A DNA stretch of 20,633 nucleotides from Paraphysoderma sedebokerense (taxonomy: Eukaryota; Blastocladiomycota; Physodermatomycetes; Physodermatales; Physodermataceae): the NCBI GenBank assembly GCA_025602915.1, contig JAHLJZ010000159.1, positions 1 through 20,633 of the forward strand, in the 5' to 3' direction. Under the pieces are notes generated by a model that saw only the letters and a program-made list of their open reading frames with translations, searched no databases and was not told where the DNA came from. Both the position numbers and the translations under genes were made by a program. This document shows positions 20,365-20,633 of the stretch, one piece after another; the first letter of the stretch is position 1, and each line of letters starts with the position of its first letter.

Positions 20365-20633
20365 GTAGTCACAGAATGGAATATATACATAATCGGCGTA
20401 AAAATCTTTTTTTTAAAGAATAGTAAAGTCCGATTTAACCCGTTGCCAAGGGATAATGGAAGGAGTATTGGGGAACGGGCAAGACGCGCGCTGATTGGGC
20501 GAGATTCCAGTCGCGAAAAAAAAGGGAAAAACAAAAATTTTGACCACGAGGCGAGGGAGGGGATTTCAGACAGCGATGGAAGGGAGGGAATAGATATCCT
20601 CGCAGAGAATAACGACATCGCATCGCTACATCC
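20365..20633. other. Region downstream of the peptidase gene
   Basis: Noncoding as far as I can see: 3' flank of the peptidase gene, with a T-run (about 20407) and a purine-rich stretch (20510-20590). No canonical AATAAA found by eye; the window ends before the next gene. Confidence 0.4.

Noticed and set aside
1-20633. Virus-like elements, LINE/SINE or DNA transposons, CRISPR arrays
   Set aside because: No reverse transcriptase, integrase, transposase or capsid motif, terminal repeats or regularly spaced repeats were seen; repeats found are explained by local gene duplication.

Overview
The window is eukaryotic nuclear DNA. Nearly every gene is split by short GT-AG introns, mostly 60-100 nt; I place about 60 of them. 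Genes are tightly packed on both strands. The housekeeping genes point to an opisthokont that makes a flagellum, most likely an early-diverging zoosporic fungus or a close relative (chytrid- or aphelid-like). The reasons are a MORN5-type protein, a CDK10-type kinase, and a ubiquitin-conjugating protein with two UBC domains in the architecture I remember from fungi. This placement is inference; no single marker settles it. I see no virus-derived element, transposon, rRNA, tRNA or CRISPR array.

Layout, left to right. Positions 1-728 (+) hold the 3' part of copy 1 of an unrecognised secreted-protein family. Positions 1288-3394 (-) hold a CDK10-like kinase in ten exons with an RG/GK-rich tail. 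Copies 2, 3 and 4 of the secreted family follow head to tail at 4109-5363, 5834-7070 and 8319-9577 (+). Positions 9852-13531 (-) hold an AFG2/SPATA5-type double AAA+ ATPase in 18 exons. It is divergent, over about 135 bp, from the MORN5-like gene at 13667-14795 (+). Positions 15204-17517 (-) hold the two-UBC-domain ubiquitin-conjugating protein in 12 exons. Positions 18246-20364 (+) hold a family M49 metallopeptidase in six exons.

The accessory part of the window is the tandem family. Each complete copy encodes about 327-335 residues: a signal peptide, a basic linker and seven conserved cysteines. The four introns lie at the same places and phases in copies 2-4. Copies 3 and 4 share an almost identical promoter and first exon, while exons 4-5 have diverged strongly. 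Between them lie a decayed copy of the 3' end of the AFG2-like gene and a decayed third promoter. Together these show that the duplicated block once carried promoter, secreted gene and the tail of the neighbouring AAA+ gene.

The remaining genes are ordinary cellular functions (cell-cycle/transcription kinase, AAA+ remodelling, ubiquitin transfer, flagellar protein, peptidase) with no obvious shared pathway. Several carry departures worth checking: an E-to-Q Walker B in the second AAA domain, a UBC domain lacking its cysteine, and a kinase tail reached only by splicing past a stop codon.
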